Shown here: piece by piece, positions 9,586-17,987 of the stretch
Layout: every line of letters starts with the position of its first letter
Numbering within the stretch: the first letter of the stretch is position 1
NCBI RefSeq assembly: GCF_009754945.1
Contig: NZ_WPIN01000008.1
Location: 124,001 to 188,000, forward strand
Direction of reading: 5' to 3'
DNA from: Spirosoma arboris
GTDB taxonomy: Bacteria; Bacteroidota; Bacteroidia; Cytophagales; Spirosomataceae
DNA length: 64,000 nucleotides
Made by a program: the position numbers and the translations under genes
The notes under the pieces: generated by a model
Seen by the model: only the letters and a program-made list of their open reading frames with translations
Databases searched by the model: none
Told to the model about the DNA's origin: nothing

Positions 9586-10947
9586 TTAATAGTTATCCGT
9601 CAGACCGAAAATAGGCTTGTTCGTCTTCCATTTTCCGCGTGTGAAATCAGGAATTTCGATGGGCTTGCTGCCTCCAGCGATACTTTGCTCAGATAGCGGG
9701 CTGATAGCGCTCCATACAGCAGCATCATATACATCGATTGGCGGTGCTGTTTTGGCTTTGATCGATTCAATGAACGCCCGAAGCACGAAAAAGTCGATAC
9801 CGCCGTGGCCTGCGTTTTCTGCTGTTTGAACGTGGCGCTTCCAGAGTGGATGATCGTATTTTTCCTGATAAGGCGCAAAGGGTTCCCAGCTATGCGCTTT
9901 CGGACTGACACCTTCCAGGTAAATCATGTCGTTATCGTCCATCCAGATACCGTTGGTACCTTGTGCCCGGAAACCAAGCGAGTAGGGGCGAGGGGAGTTG
10001 GTATCGTGAATGATGACAATATTCTCGCCATTGGCGCACTGAATCGTGGTTGTCACCACATCACCTAGTTTGAAGTTGACCTTGGCATTTGGATGATCAG
10101 GACCACCTTTGTCTACTACATATTTGTGTAGTCCCCGGCTTTTAGTGGCCATGCTGGTCAGATACATGAACCGATTCCCCCGATTAATATCGAGCCAGTG
10201 AGCAACCGGACCCAGGCCATGAGTAGGGTAAATGTCGCCGTTGCGGTCGACAGAATGTTGGGTTCGCCAGTGGGCTTCCGAATAGCCTTTTGCACCAAAT
10301 TCCGCGCCTACACCACCAATCGATTTGCCATCGTTGAATTTAATGTTCCGTAAATCATGCTGATAACCGCAATGTGCGTAAGTCATCTCGCCAAACATAC
10401 CTTTCCGAATCATGTTCAACACCGACAATACATCACGTCGGTAGCAGACATTCTCCAGAATCATGCAATGTGAACCTGTTTTCTCGAACGTATTGACTAG
10501 ATCCCAGGATTCTTTGAGCGTTACCGTTGCCGATACTTCAACACCAGCATATTTGCCTGCCTGCATGGTCGCAACAGCCATAGGCACGTGCCATTCCCAG
10601 GGAGTAGCAATCACCACACCGTCGATGTCGTCGCGTTTGAGCATGTCCCGAAAAGCTTCATCACCTTTTGCATAAGCTACCGGAAGTTTCCGCCCCTTCT
10701 TTTCGATCATCGCGTTGGTGCGACTAATAGCCTCTGGGTCAGGATCGCAAATGGCCGTAATCTCAACATCATCGCGGAAGAGCGCCTGATCTACATGGCT
10801 ACGCCCCCGTGCACCTACTCCGATAAATGCCAGGCGAACTTTTGGATCAGCCGGTTTGGCATTGGTTAGAATAGTTGGGAAAACAGAGGTTGCTGCACCG
10901 GTAAGGGCGGCTGTTCGAATAAATTGACGACGAGTGGGCGATTGCAT
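9586..10947 (-). CDS. GH109 alpha-N-acetylgalactosaminidase, Tat-exported
   Basis: Gfo/Idh/MocA-fold enzyme of glycoside hydrolase family 109, which uses tightly bound NAD to cleave terminal alpha-GalNAc by an oxidation-elimination mechanism. The N-terminus TRRQFIRTAALTGAA is a twin-arginine signal; VRLAFIGVGARGRSHV (about 37-52) is the nucleotide-binding turn. Strong family blocks follow: CDPDPEA, TPWEWHVPMA, EVSATVTLKESW, ENVCYRRDVLSVLNMIRKG, GGYQHD-like CGYQHDLR, YPTHGLGPVAHW and GHGGIDFF. These match the characterised Elizabethkingia enzyme closely from memory. It heads a set with a sugar transporter and a GHMP kinase. The alternative is an uncharacterised dehydrogenase, but the block pattern favours GH109. 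Confidence 0.85.
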   Translation of the reverse strand: MQSPTRRQFIRTAALTGAATSVFPTILTNAKPADPKVRLAFIGVGARGRSHVDQALFRDDVEITAICDPDPEAISRTNAMIEKKGRKLPVAYAKGDEAFRDMLKRDDIDGVVIATPWEWHVPMAVATMQAGKYAGVEVSATVTLKESWDLVNTFEKTGSHCMILENVCYRRDVLSVLNMIRKGMFGEMTYAHCGYQHDLRNIKFNDGKSIGGVGAEFGAKGYSEAHWRTQHSVDRNGDIYPTHGLGPVAHWLDINRGNRFMYLTSMATKSRGLHKYVVDKGGPDHPNAKVNFKLGDVVTTTIQCANGENIVIIHDTNSPRPYSLGFRAQGTNGIWMDDNDMIYLEGVSPKAHSWEPFAPYQEKYDHPLWKRHVQTAENAGHGGIDFFVLRAFIESIKAKTAPPIDVYDAAVWSAISPLSEQSIAGGSKPIEIPDFTRGKWKTNKPIFGLTDNY

Positions 10948-11041
10948 AAAAGAGACCTTGCGTATGAACGATTAACCTGTCAAAGAACGAGATTTCAGGT
11001 CAAAAAACATACGACAAGGCCACTTTACCCAATTTTATACA

Positions 11042-12148
11042 TCAAAAGTTCCACCACACGGCTCGTGGATAGGACGCATTGAGCACGACGGGTTCACCAA
11101 TTTTGGGTGTTGTTACGTCGAAACCTTCCTTCTCCGCTTTTTTGAGAAGCCGTTGAACGGGTTCATTCCAGGCGTGATAAGATAGAGAAAATTTAGCCCA
11201 GTGTACGGGGAGTAAAATTCTGGCCCGTAAATCCTGAGCGGCTGTAATGACTTCTTCGGGCATCATATGAATATTTGGCCAATCTTTACCATACTGCCCA
11301 CATTCGAGAATGGCCAGATCAAATGGACCATACTTATCGCCAATTGTCTGAAAATGCTTACCATAACCTGAGTCGCCCCCCAGAAACAACTTATAGCCGT
11401 GAAGATTGAGGACAAAGGATGTCCAGAGAGTTTTACCACGTGCGAAACTACGCCCTGAAAAATGGCGGGCGGGCGTGGCAGTCAGATCAATACCGGGTGC
11501 AACAGGCTGATGTTCCCACCAATCGAACTCGACAATCCGGTCGGCTGGTACACCCCAGCGTTCGAGGTGGGCACCTACGCCTAAAGCCGTATAGAATTTT
11601 TTGACTTTCGGGATCAATTTCGTGATGGTCTCATAATCGAGGTGGTCATAGTGATCGTGAGATAGAACCAGGTAGTCAATATCAGGCATCTCGTCGACGC
11701 CATAAACATCTGTTCCTGGAAACGACTTTCCGAAAAACGATACTGGCGATGCATGACCGCTGAAAACAGGATCGACCAACAGCGTCACACCTTTTGATTT
11801 AATCAGGTAAGACGAATGGCCGAACCAGACAATAGTAGGTTTTGTATCATCTAAAGCCTTCAGGTCGGTTTTAACGGAAGGTATTGGCAGGGGTGGAATA
11901 TTGTCTTTGTCTTTCTTGATGAAGTCGCGCATCATACCCGCATAGGATGCATTTTCGCGCATAACCTCTGTGTGTTCTAAATTCTGAAAGGCACCATCCT
12001 TATAGTTGGGTGAATGTTTAATACGATCTAATCGGGCTTCGGCTGGGTCTTTTCCAAATGTGCTTTGCTGCATAAAAAGCAATACTGCTGCCGCTAATCC
12101 AATCAATACAAGTACGGTAATTATCATAATGGTTCGTAATCGTTTCAT
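11042..12148 (-). CDS. Membrane-anchored MBL-fold hydrolase (NAPE-PLD/UlaG-like)
   Basis: Metallo-beta-lactamase-fold hydrolase with the dinuclear metal motif SHDHYDH (about 163-169 from the start used here), preceded by WFGHSSYLI and LLVDPVFSGHASP, and a later GGDSGYGKH metal block. This arrangement is that of the lactamase_B_2 group that includes N-acyl-phosphatidylethanolamine phospholipase D and L-ascorbate-6-P lactonase. The start at 12148 places KRLRTIMII and a single membrane helix at the N-terminus; an in-frame ATG at 12193 would add 15 residues without obvious use. The catalytic domain would face the periplasm. Substrate unknown; lipid is one possibility. Confidence 0.8.
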   Translation of the reverse strand: MKRLRTIMIITVLVLIGLAAAVLLFMQQSTFGKDPAEARLDRIKHSPNYKDGAFQNLEHTEVMRENASYAGMMRDFIKKDKDNIPPLPIPSVKTDLKALDDTKPTIVWFGHSSYLIKSKGVTLLVDPVFSGHASPVSFFGKSFPGTDVYGVDEMPDIDYLVLSHDHYDHLDYETITKLIPKVKKFYTALGVGAHLERWGVPADRIVEFDWWEHQPVAPGIDLTATPARHFSGRSFARGKTLWTSFVLNLHGYKLFLGGDSGYGKHFQTIGDKYGPFDLAILECGQYGKDWPNIHMMPEEVITAAQDLRARILLPVHWAKFSLSYHAWNEPVQRLLKKAEKEGFDVTTPKIGEPVVLNASYPRAVWWNF

Positions 12149-12424
12149 GGGGGCAAAACGGGGACTGTGATTGTCCGGTTCCATAGTACCCAAAGGTTTT
12201 TATGGGTGGGAACGTTAGCAGATAAGCGGGTGTTATATTTCCGAATCGGTAGTCTATTTGTTTAGTCTTTTTGTGAATAAGTTGAACAAAAGTTAAAGAA
12301 AGCCGGTTGATAGATTATCAATTGCATACGAAAGAACGTCCTGGCTACACGTTCTGCTGTCTGCCTGTGTTGTACACAAACTTTGTAACGACAGGTTGAT
12401 TGAACTTTTTTTCAATTCATTTTT

Positions 12425-12886
12425 ATGAATACTTCTGGAGCGAATGTTCCCCAAATAAATGCTCTCGGGGCTAATACGCCACGAGTTGCAGTGTTTCGGA
12501 AAGAACATTTCAATGCGGCACATCGTCTGAACAACCCAAACTGGTCAGACGAAAAGAACGCCCGTGTATATGGTAAATGCAACAACCCTAATTTTCATGG
12601 TCACAACTACGAACTAATTGTGCAGGTTGTTGGCCCCATCGACCCTGAAACAGGTTACGTCATTGATATGAAGCTCCTTGGCGACCTGATGCAAAAACAG
12701 GTCATTGAACGCTTCGACCACAAAAACCTGAATCTTGATACCGATGAATTCGCCGATTTGAACCCGTCGGCAGAAAACATTGCCATCGTTATCTATACTA
12801 TTTTACGCACTCAACTAAGCGAGGGCTTAGATCTTAAAATCAGACTGTATGAAACTGAACGGAACTTCGTCGAGTACCCCGTCTAA
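12425..12886 (+). CDS. queD: 6-pyruvoyl-tetrahydropterin synthase / QueD
   Basis: Converts 7,8-dihydroneopterin triphosphate to 6-carboxy-tetrahydropterin (queuosine pathway) or 6-pyruvoyl-tetrahydropterin. Zinc ligands H33 (FNAAHRL) and H58/H60 (FHGHNY) and the catalytic-type cysteine C52 (YGKC) are present, with the later YVIDMKLLGDL and ERFDHKNLN segments typical of the family. The N-terminal 20 residues are poorly conserved. Its 3' end overlaps the start of folE by 38 nt in another frame, and FolE makes its substrate, so the two are probably translated together. QueD versus PTPS cannot be decided from sequence, but queuosine is the usual role in bacteria. Confidence 0.87.
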   Translation: MNTSGANVPQINALGANTPRVAVFRKEHFNAAHRLNNPNWSDEKNARVYGKCNNPNFHGHNYELIVQVVGPIDPETGYVIDMKLLGDLMQKQVIERFDHKNLNLDTDEFADLNPSAENIAIVIYTILRTQLSEGLDLKIRLYETERNFVEYPV

Positions 12887-13592
12887 TGGGCAGACTTTTA
12901 CTGGTATTCATAAGAACGGGAATTATAACGACGAATTAGTTGATGAACTTGGTGATGATCATGGGACAACTTCTATTGATACACCCATGCGTGAGGATGC
13001 TTTTGATCTTGATGATGACCTGAAAGTTGACCTTATCGAAGAACATTTTCGAGAAATTATGAATATTCTGGGCCTTGACCTGACTGATGACAGTCTGAAA
13101 GGATCGCCCCGTCGCGTAGCTAAGATGTATGTGAAGGAGATTTTCAGTGGTCTGAATCCAGATAATAAGCCTGCTTCAACGCTATTCGACAATAAGTTTC
13201 AGTACAATGAAATGCTGGTCGAAAAAGACATCACCGTTCAAACATATTGTGAGCACCATTTTGTGCCCATCATTGGTAAAGCGCACGTAGCGTATATATC
13301 CAGCGGAAAGGTAATTGGGCTGTCGAAGCTGAATCGGATTGTAGACTATTTCTGTAAACGCCCGCAAGTGCAGGAGCGTCTGACTATACAGATTGCCAAT
13401 GAATTGAAACGGGTTCTGGAAACCGAGGATGTAGCCGTAATTATCGATGCAAAACACTTATGTGTTTCGACTCGCGGTGTTCGTGATCTGAATAGCACAA
13501 CGATTACCTCTTCCTATAGCGGCAAATTTGAGCAGGAATCTACCCGACAGGAGTTGCTTCGGTATGTAGCTCAGCCGAGTGTAGGACTTTGA
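12849..13592 (+). CDS. folE: GTP cyclohydrolase I
   Basis: Opens the imidazole ring of GTP and gives 7,8-dihydroneopterin triphosphate for folate and queuosine. Zinc and catalytic residues are seen in TYCEHHFVPIIGK (C134, H136, H137) and HLCVSTRGV (C205), with GSPRRVAKMY and QVQERLT also typical. The first 50 residues are acidic, Gly/Asn/Thr-rich and not part of the fold; an internal ATG at 12987 would remove 46 of them and also the overlap with queD. I kept the longer start because overlapping coupling is common here, but the short form is possible. Confidence 0.92.
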   Translation: MKLNGTSSSTPSNGQTFTGIHKNGNYNDELVDELGDDHGTTSIDTPMREDAFDLDDDLKVDLIEEHFREIMNILGLDLTDDSLKGSPRRVAKMYVKEIFSGLNPDNKPASTLFDNKFQYNEMLVEKDITVQTYCEHHFVPIIGKAHVAYISSGKVIGLSKLNRIVDYFCKRPQVQERLTIQIANELKRVLETEDVAVIIDAKHLCVSTRGVRDLNSTTITSSYSGKFEQESTRQELLRYVAQPSVGL

Positions 13593-13598
13593 AAAGTA

Positions 13599-13673
13599 GT
13601 TATAAAGTTGTCAAGTTGTAAGTTATTGCGAGCATCAGCTACTTTATAACTTACAACTTGACAACTTTATAAC
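13599..13673. repeat. Perfect 28-bp inverted repeat
   Basis: Arms 13599-13626 and 13646-13673 are exact reverse complements with a 19-nt loop. The arm holds three near-copies of AAGTTGT/AAGTTAT spaced 7-8 nt apart. It begins just after the folE stop and ends 8 nt before the stop of the convergent TIM-barrel gene, so it can work as a two-way terminator. Confidence 0.85.
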
Positions 13674-13681
13674 GCACAAAT

Positions 13682-14608
13682 TTATACCGTTGGCCCGACG
13701 CGTTCGAGTATTGCTTTAGCCTTACGGATGCCTTCATATTCTTCTAACCCATCGCCTTCATATTCGATACCGATGGTGCCTTTGAAGCCGCTATCTTTCA
13801 CAATTTTCATGATGCGATTGTAGTCGGTTTCTACACAATTGCCATTTGCATCGAAGTCATAGAATTTAGCCGATGCACCTTTGGCATAAGGCATTAGTTC
13901 GGTCGTGCCCTTATAGCGGTCGTACTCTTCCAGACAAGCGTGTCCTTGGCCGTGTTTAATACAGAAGTTGCCAAAATCAGGCAGAGTACCTACGTTTTTC
14001 ATGCCAACTTGCTTCATCACCCCCGACAGCCACTGCCCGTTTGATGAATAACCGCCGTGATTTTCGACAATGACGTTGATATTCATGGTTTTGGCAAATT
14101 CACCTAGTTTGCTTAAACCCTCAACGGCAGCTTTGGAAACTTCTTCGGCGGTACCTTGTCCGGCTGCATTAACCCGGATGGTTTTGCAACCCAGGTATTT
14201 GGCGCATTCGACCCATTTGTGGTGGTTTTCGACCGCTTTTGTACGTTCAGCGGCATCCGAAGCGCCCAGATTTCCTTCACCATCAATCATAATCAGGTGA
14301 TTTGTGATACCGTTGTCTTTACAGCGAGTCAGCAGGTCATTAAGGTATGTTTTATCCTGTGCTTTGTCTTTAAAGAACTGATTGACATACTCAACAATGC
14401 TAATATCAAATTCTTTTCGGGCAATGCCTGGGAAGTCCAGATTCGTGATCTTCTTACCGAACAACGCTTTGTGTAACGACCACTCGGCCAGCGAAATGTC
14501 GAAGAACATTTTTTTCATAGGCGTTTCGGCAAAAACGGTTGGCATAATGGCCATGCCCGCCAGTGAGCCAGCGGCTTGTTTTAAAAACGAACGACGGTTG
14601 GTAGTCAT
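13682..14608 (-). CDS. Tat-exported sugar phosphate isomerase/epimerase-like TIM barrel
   Basis: AP-endonuclease-2-like TIM-barrel protein of the sugar isomerase/epimerase (hydroxypyruvate isomerase) superfamily. The N-terminus TTNRRSFLKQAAGSLAGMA is a twin-arginine signal. Typical pieces are HLIMIDGEGNLG, IRVNAAGQG, VIVENHGGYSSNG and GIEYEGDG, which supply acidic and histidine metal ligands (E181/H183-type pair in VENHGG). Family members of this periplasmic type are frequent in Cytophagales, often near Gfo/Idh enzymes like the GH109 gene nearby. Reaction unknown; periplasmic location is inferred from the Tat motif. Confidence 0.78.
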   Translation of the reverse strand: MTTNRRSFLKQAAGSLAGMAIMPTVFAETPMKKMFFDISLAEWSLHKALFGKKITNLDFPGIARKEFDISIVEYVNQFFKDKAQDKTYLNDLLTRCKDNGITNHLIMIDGEGNLGASDAAERTKAVENHHKWVECAKYLGCKTIRVNAAGQGTAEEVSKAAVEGLSKLGEFAKTMNINVIVENHGGYSSNGQWLSGVMKQVGMKNVGTLPDFGNFCIKHGQGHACLEEYDRYKGTTELMPYAKGASAKFYDFDANGNCVETDYNRIMKIVKDSGFKGTIGIEYEGDGLEEYEGIRKAKAILERVGPTV

Positions 14609-14618
14609 AACTCGTAAC

Positions 14619-14710
14619 GTTTGTAGTTTAGCGTTTGAAGTTGGTAGTTTGATGCCCGAAGTCCAGTCTATGGAATCAGCATGTTATACTATAAACGATA
14701 AAAGACAAAC
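14619..14710. repeat. Heptad array GTTTnnn with degraded inverted partner
   Basis: Positions 14619-14653 are five tandem 7-mers: GTTTGTA, GTTTAGC, GTTTGAA, GTTGGTA, GTTTGAT. The stretch 14689-14710 is a partly complementary partner (17 of 22 positions). Unlike most copies it lies between divergent genes, in the joint upstream region of the TIM-barrel protein and the dehydratase. Confidence 0.6.
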
Positions 14711-14728
14711 AATATACCCTACTTATCC

Positions 14729-15691
14729 ATGATTTCATTCGATACCATACAGGCGGCTCATGACCGTATTCGGCCTTATATCCATCGCACCGCCGTATTG
14801 ACTAATCAAACGATCAACGACCGCGCCGGAGCAGAGTTGTTCTTCAAATGTGAGAACTTTCAGAAAATAGGGGCATTTAAAGCAAGGGGTGGTCTTAACG
14901 CAATCCTACAAGTTGTTCAGAATAAGGAAGGGAATGCTATCACAACTCATTCATCGGGTAATCATGCCCAGGCCGTTGCGTTTGCAGCTCGTCAGGTTGG
15001 ATTACCCGCTTATATCATTATGCCCCGTACGGCCCCACAAGTGAAGAAAGACGCTGTTCGGGGTTATGGGGCCGAAATAATTGAATGTGAGCCAACTCTC
15101 GAAGCCCGTGAAAATGGTGTTCTTGAGGTGATGAAACGAACGGGAGCAGTATTAGTACACCCTTTCGATGATGATCGAGTAATTGCCGGGCAAGCTACCG
15201 CTGCCAAAGAACTGATTGAGGATGCTGGAATGGAAAAGTATGGAACGGAGCGTAAATTCGATACGATACTGGCACCCGTCGGTGGGGGAGGATTGCTTAG
15301 CGGAACTGCTTTAACGACGCATTACCTGTCACCCCAAACGCGTGTTGTTGCCGGAGAGCCCGAAGGCGCAGCGGATGCCGTACTTTCCTTTCAGAGTGGA
15401 CGCGTGGAAAAAGCCCCTTACATTAATACCATTGCAGACGGACTGATGACAACCCTTAGTGAGCGAACGCTAGCCATTATTCAGTCACACGTTTCGGATA
15501 TTTTAACTGTTTCGGATGCTGAAATTATAGCCGCTATGCGGCTCGTTTGGGAACGAATGAAGATTGTTATTGAGCCATCGAGTGCAGTTCCCTTAGCGGG
15601 CGTGTTGAAACATAAAGACCAGTTTGCCGGACAGAAAATAGGAATTATAATAACGGGAGGGAATGTAGACCTGGGAAAACTACCATTTTAA
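14729..15691 (+). CDS. PLP-dependent threonine/serine dehydratase or serine racemase
   Basis: Fold-type II PLP enzyme that deaminates threonine/serine or racemises serine. The Schiff-base lysine is K51 in KIGAFKARGG (47-56), the substrate loop is SSGNHAQAVA (74-83) and the PLP phosphate loop is PVGGGGLLSGT near 184-194; a late segment IVIEPSSAVPLAG is typical. At 320 residues it lacks the C-terminal ACT domains of biosynthetic IlvA, so it belongs to the catabolic TdcB/serine-racemase type and should not be feedback-inhibited by isoleucine. A GNAT acetyltransferase gene begins 15 bp after its stop. Confidence 0.85.
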   Translation: MISFDTIQAAHDRIRPYIHRTAVLTNQTINDRAGAELFFKCENFQKIGAFKARGGLNAILQVVQNKEGNAITTHSSGNHAQAVAFAARQVGLPAYIIMPRTAPQVKKDAVRGYGAEIIECEPTLEARENGVLEVMKRTGAVLVHPFDDDRVIAGQATAAKELIEDAGMEKYGTERKFDTILAPVGGGGLLSGTALTTHYLSPQTRVVAGEPEGAADAVLSFQSGRVEKAPYINTIADGLMTTLSERTLAIIQSHVSDILTVSDAEIIAAMRLVWERMKIVIEPSSAVPLAGVLKHKDQFAGQKIGIIITGGNVDLGKLPF

Positions 15692-15706
15692 TTACCCGAT
15701 TGAGGC

Positions 15707-16114
15707 ATGATTTCTATTCGCGCAATTACACCCGACCAGACGTACCCGTTACGTCATTCGGTACTTTGGCCCGACAAACCATTCGATTATGTCAAGGTTG
15801 AAAATGATCATGAAGGATACCACTTTGGGGCGTTTCTGGACGACGAGCTAGTTGCCGTAATCTCTCTGTTTGTCAATGGACAAGACAGTCGTTTTCGCAA
15901 ATTTGCTGCCCGATCTGATCGTCAGCGACAGGGTATCGGGACGCTTCTATTAAACCACGTTATGGCTAAAACAAAAGAGTTGGGAGCTACTACACTCTGG
16001 TGTGATGCCCGGCTGGATGCGGCTGATTTTTATCGGCGGTTTGGTATGGAAGCAGTGAGTGAGGTGTTTTACAAAGGGCCTATCGCCTATGCTAAATTTT
16101 CGCGTACCTTGTGA
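15707..16114 (+). CDS. GNAT-family N-acetyltransferase
   Basis: Small 135-residue acetyltransferase. The acetyl-CoA pyrophosphate loop is SDRQRQGIGTLLLNHVM (about 70-86, R/QxxGIG form), followed by LGATTLWCDARLDAADFYRRFGM, the classic strand-helix at the end of GNAT domains. ATG start 15 bp after the dehydratase gene suggests co-transcription. Acceptor substrate unknown. Confidence 0.83.
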   Translation: MISIRAITPDQTYPLRHSVLWPDKPFDYVKVENDHEGYHFGAFLDDELVAVISLFVNGQDSRFRKFAARSDRQRQGIGTLLLNHVMAKTKELGATTLWCDARLDAADFYRRFGMEAVSEVFYKGPIAYAKFSRTL

Positions 16115-16191
16115 TAACTGATAAACGCTATGCCATCCTTATAAATCGTGACATGGTTCTTGTCAGGGTAACTCTAAACTCTTATCGATCC

Positions 16192-16560
16192 ATGAAACTA
16201 ATACTGAATCTTCTGTTAGTAGCCGCCCTGTTAGGGCTTGCTATTCAGGCGAATGCGCAAAATGCCACACCATCTACCGACTCTACGAGCCTGAAAGCCT
16301 ATGTTGGTTCGTACACATTTGAGAGCGGTAGTCCGATCCAGAAATTTACCATGACGGCAGACAAAAGTGATTTGTTTGGGGAGGCTGACACGTTCGGTAA
16401 AAATAAACTGGTTAAACAAGCCAAAGCCGATACCTATCAATCGACCAGTTCGTATGGATCCATCATCACCTTCGTGTGGGATGATGCGAAAAAGACTGTA
16501 ACTGGGTTTACGATGGCGATTCAAGGATCGACGCTAACTGCCAAAAAAGACAAACCGTAA
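16192..16560 (+). CDS. Small secreted protein, DUF3471-like beta fold
   Basis: From the ATG at 16192 it encodes 122 residues beginning KLILNLLLVAALLGLAIQANAQ, a clear signal peptide cleaved after AQA/NAQ. The mature part LKAYVGSYTFESG...IQKFTMTADKSDLFGEAD...SIITFVWDDAKKTVTGFTM has the alternating pattern of the DUF3471-type beta domain often attached to hydrolases (YxGxY start), here standing alone. The frame is open upstream to 16111, but that would put 27 residues before the signal peptide. No catalytic residues seen. Confidence 0.68.
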   Translation: MKLILNLLLVAALLGLAIQANAQNATPSTDSTSLKAYVGSYTFESGSPIQKFTMTADKSDLFGEADTFGKNKLVKQAKADTYQSTSSYGSIITFVWDDAKKTVTGFTMAIQGSTLTAKKDKP

Positions 16561-16607
16561 CCAAATGACCGTTCATTCAGTTGAGTAGAAGTAAAATTTA
16601 CTCAACA

Positions 16608-17924
16608 ATGAAAACAGCAACAGTTCTTCTTACAGGCATTACAATGTCTGTCTCTTTTCTGGCATGTAATCAGAAAAAAGACGCTAATCAGACTGGTGAG
16701 ACGGTTACTACCGTCGATACAACGATTAATTTGCCCGATCCTTTCGCAACAAAATCGGCGAAAAACTTTAGTAACGTGACTGGTTGGCCGGAGGGAAAAA
16801 CACCCCAGGCTCCTCCAGGCTTTGCCGTAACAGAATTTGCGCGTGATCTGGATAGTCCTCGATGGATATACGTGGCCCCTAATGGCGACATCTTTGTAGC
16901 CGAAGCCAATACAGAGCGGAACAGTGCAAAGGATAAAGTTATCAATGCCGTAACTGGCCGGAGTAAATCGGAGCGGGAAGGAGCCAGTGCCAACCGGATT
17001 ACCCTGTTTCGTGATACAAATAACGATGGTAAGCCTGACCTGCGTGAAGTGTTTTTAACCGGCCTCGACCGGCCTTTTGGGATGCTGGTGCTGGGAAACA
17101 GTTTTTATGCAGCGAATACGGGAGCGTTAATGCGCTATGATTACAAACCTGGCCAAACAAAAATAACCACACCAGGCAAGAAAATCCTGGATTTACCTGT
17201 GGGCGGTTACAATAACCACTGGACGCGGAACTTATTGGCTGGCCCAGATGGGAAAAAGATTTTCATTACAGTCGGCTCGGGTAGTAATGTAGGCGAACAC
17301 GGTCCTGAAAACGAGCTACGTCGGGCGAATATTCTGGAAATTAATCCTGACGGCACTGGCGAGCATGTTTATGCAAGTGGGTTACGCAATCCTGTCGGCA
17401 TGGGCTGGCAGCCAACAACCAAAGTACTCTATACCGCCGTTAACGAGCGCGATGAGTTGGGAGATGATCTTGTGCCGGATTATTTGACAAGCGTGAAAGA
17501 AGGGGCGTTTTATGGATGGCCTTATTCTTATTATGGACCAAATGAAGATCCGCGTCGGAAAGGTGAGCGCCCTGATCTGGTTAAAAAAGCCATCGTACCC
17601 GACGTGCCACTGGGATCACATACGGCTTCGCTGGGATTGGCTTTTTACGATAAAACGCAGTTCCCGGAAAAATATCGAAACGGTGCATTTATCGGGCAAC
17701 ATGGTTCCTGGAACCGTTCGCAACTGGCTGGCTATAAAGTCGTTTTTGTGCCGTTTCAGGATGGTAAGCCGGGCAAACCAGAGGATTTTCTAACAGGCTT
17801 TCTAGAAGACAATAACAAAGATGTACATGGCCGACCTGTGGGTGTAACTGTGCTACCCGATGGGGCAATGCTCGTAGCTGATGATGCTGCTGGGCGCATT
17901 TGGCGGGTATCAGCGAGTAAGTAA
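16608..17924 (+). CDS. Sorbosone dehydrogenase-like beta-propeller lipoprotein
   Basis: Six-bladed beta-propeller of the soluble glucose/L-sorbosone dehydrogenase (GSDH, PQQ-type) family. The ATG at 16608 gives a lipoprotein signal ending VSFLAC, so it is probably anchored to a membrane on the periplasmic side; an upstream TTG (16581) is less likely. Typical blocks are APPGFAVTEFARDLDSPRWIY, NRITLFRDTNNDG, DRPFGMLVLGNSFY, HWTRNLLAGPDG, YASGLRNPVGMGW and HGSWNRSQLAGYKV. Many such proteins bind PQQ, but no PQQ synthesis genes are in the window. Followed directly by a strong two-way terminator. Substrate unknown. Confidence 0.83.
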   Translation: MKTATVLLTGITMSVSFLACNQKKDANQTGETVTTVDTTINLPDPFATKSAKNFSNVTGWPEGKTPQAPPGFAVTEFARDLDSPRWIYVAPNGDIFVAEANTERNSAKDKVINAVTGRSKSEREGASANRITLFRDTNNDGKPDLREVFLTGLDRPFGMLVLGNSFYAANTGALMRYDYKPGQTKITTPGKKILDLPVGGYNNHWTRNLLAGPDGKKIFITVGSGSNVGEHGPENELRRANILEINPDGTGEHVYASGLRNPVGMGWQPTTKVLYTAVNERDELGDDLVPDYLTSVKEGAFYGWPYSYYGPNEDPRRKGERPDLVKKAIVPDVPLGSHTASLGLAFYDKTQFPEKYRNGAFIGQHGSWNRSQLAGYKVVFVPFQDGKPGKPEDFLTGFLEDNNKDVHGRPVGVTVLPDGAMLVADDAAGRIWRVSASK

Positions 17925-17931
17925 GTGTAAA

Positions 17932-17983
17932 AGGACAAAGAAAATGCCCGTGAAAGAAATTTCACGGGCATTTTCTTTGTCCT
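17932..17983. terminator. Perfect 24-bp hairpin terminator, two-way
   Basis: Arms 17932-17955 and 17960-17983 are exact reverse complements closing a GAAA tetraloop. The centre of the stem is the GC-rich word ATGCCCGTGAAA and the outer stem is A/T-rich, so each strand ends the hairpin with a U-rich stretch. It lies between the convergent propeller and beta-barrel genes. Confidence 0.88.
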
Positions 17984-17987
17984 ATGA

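Noticed and set aside
12293..12523. Small minus-strand frame in the spacer and queD start
   Set aside because: Overlaps the queD coding start and has no recognisable features.
14619..14653. Five short tandem units that could suggest a CRISPR array
   Set aside because: Units are 7 nt with no spacers, and no cas genes are present.
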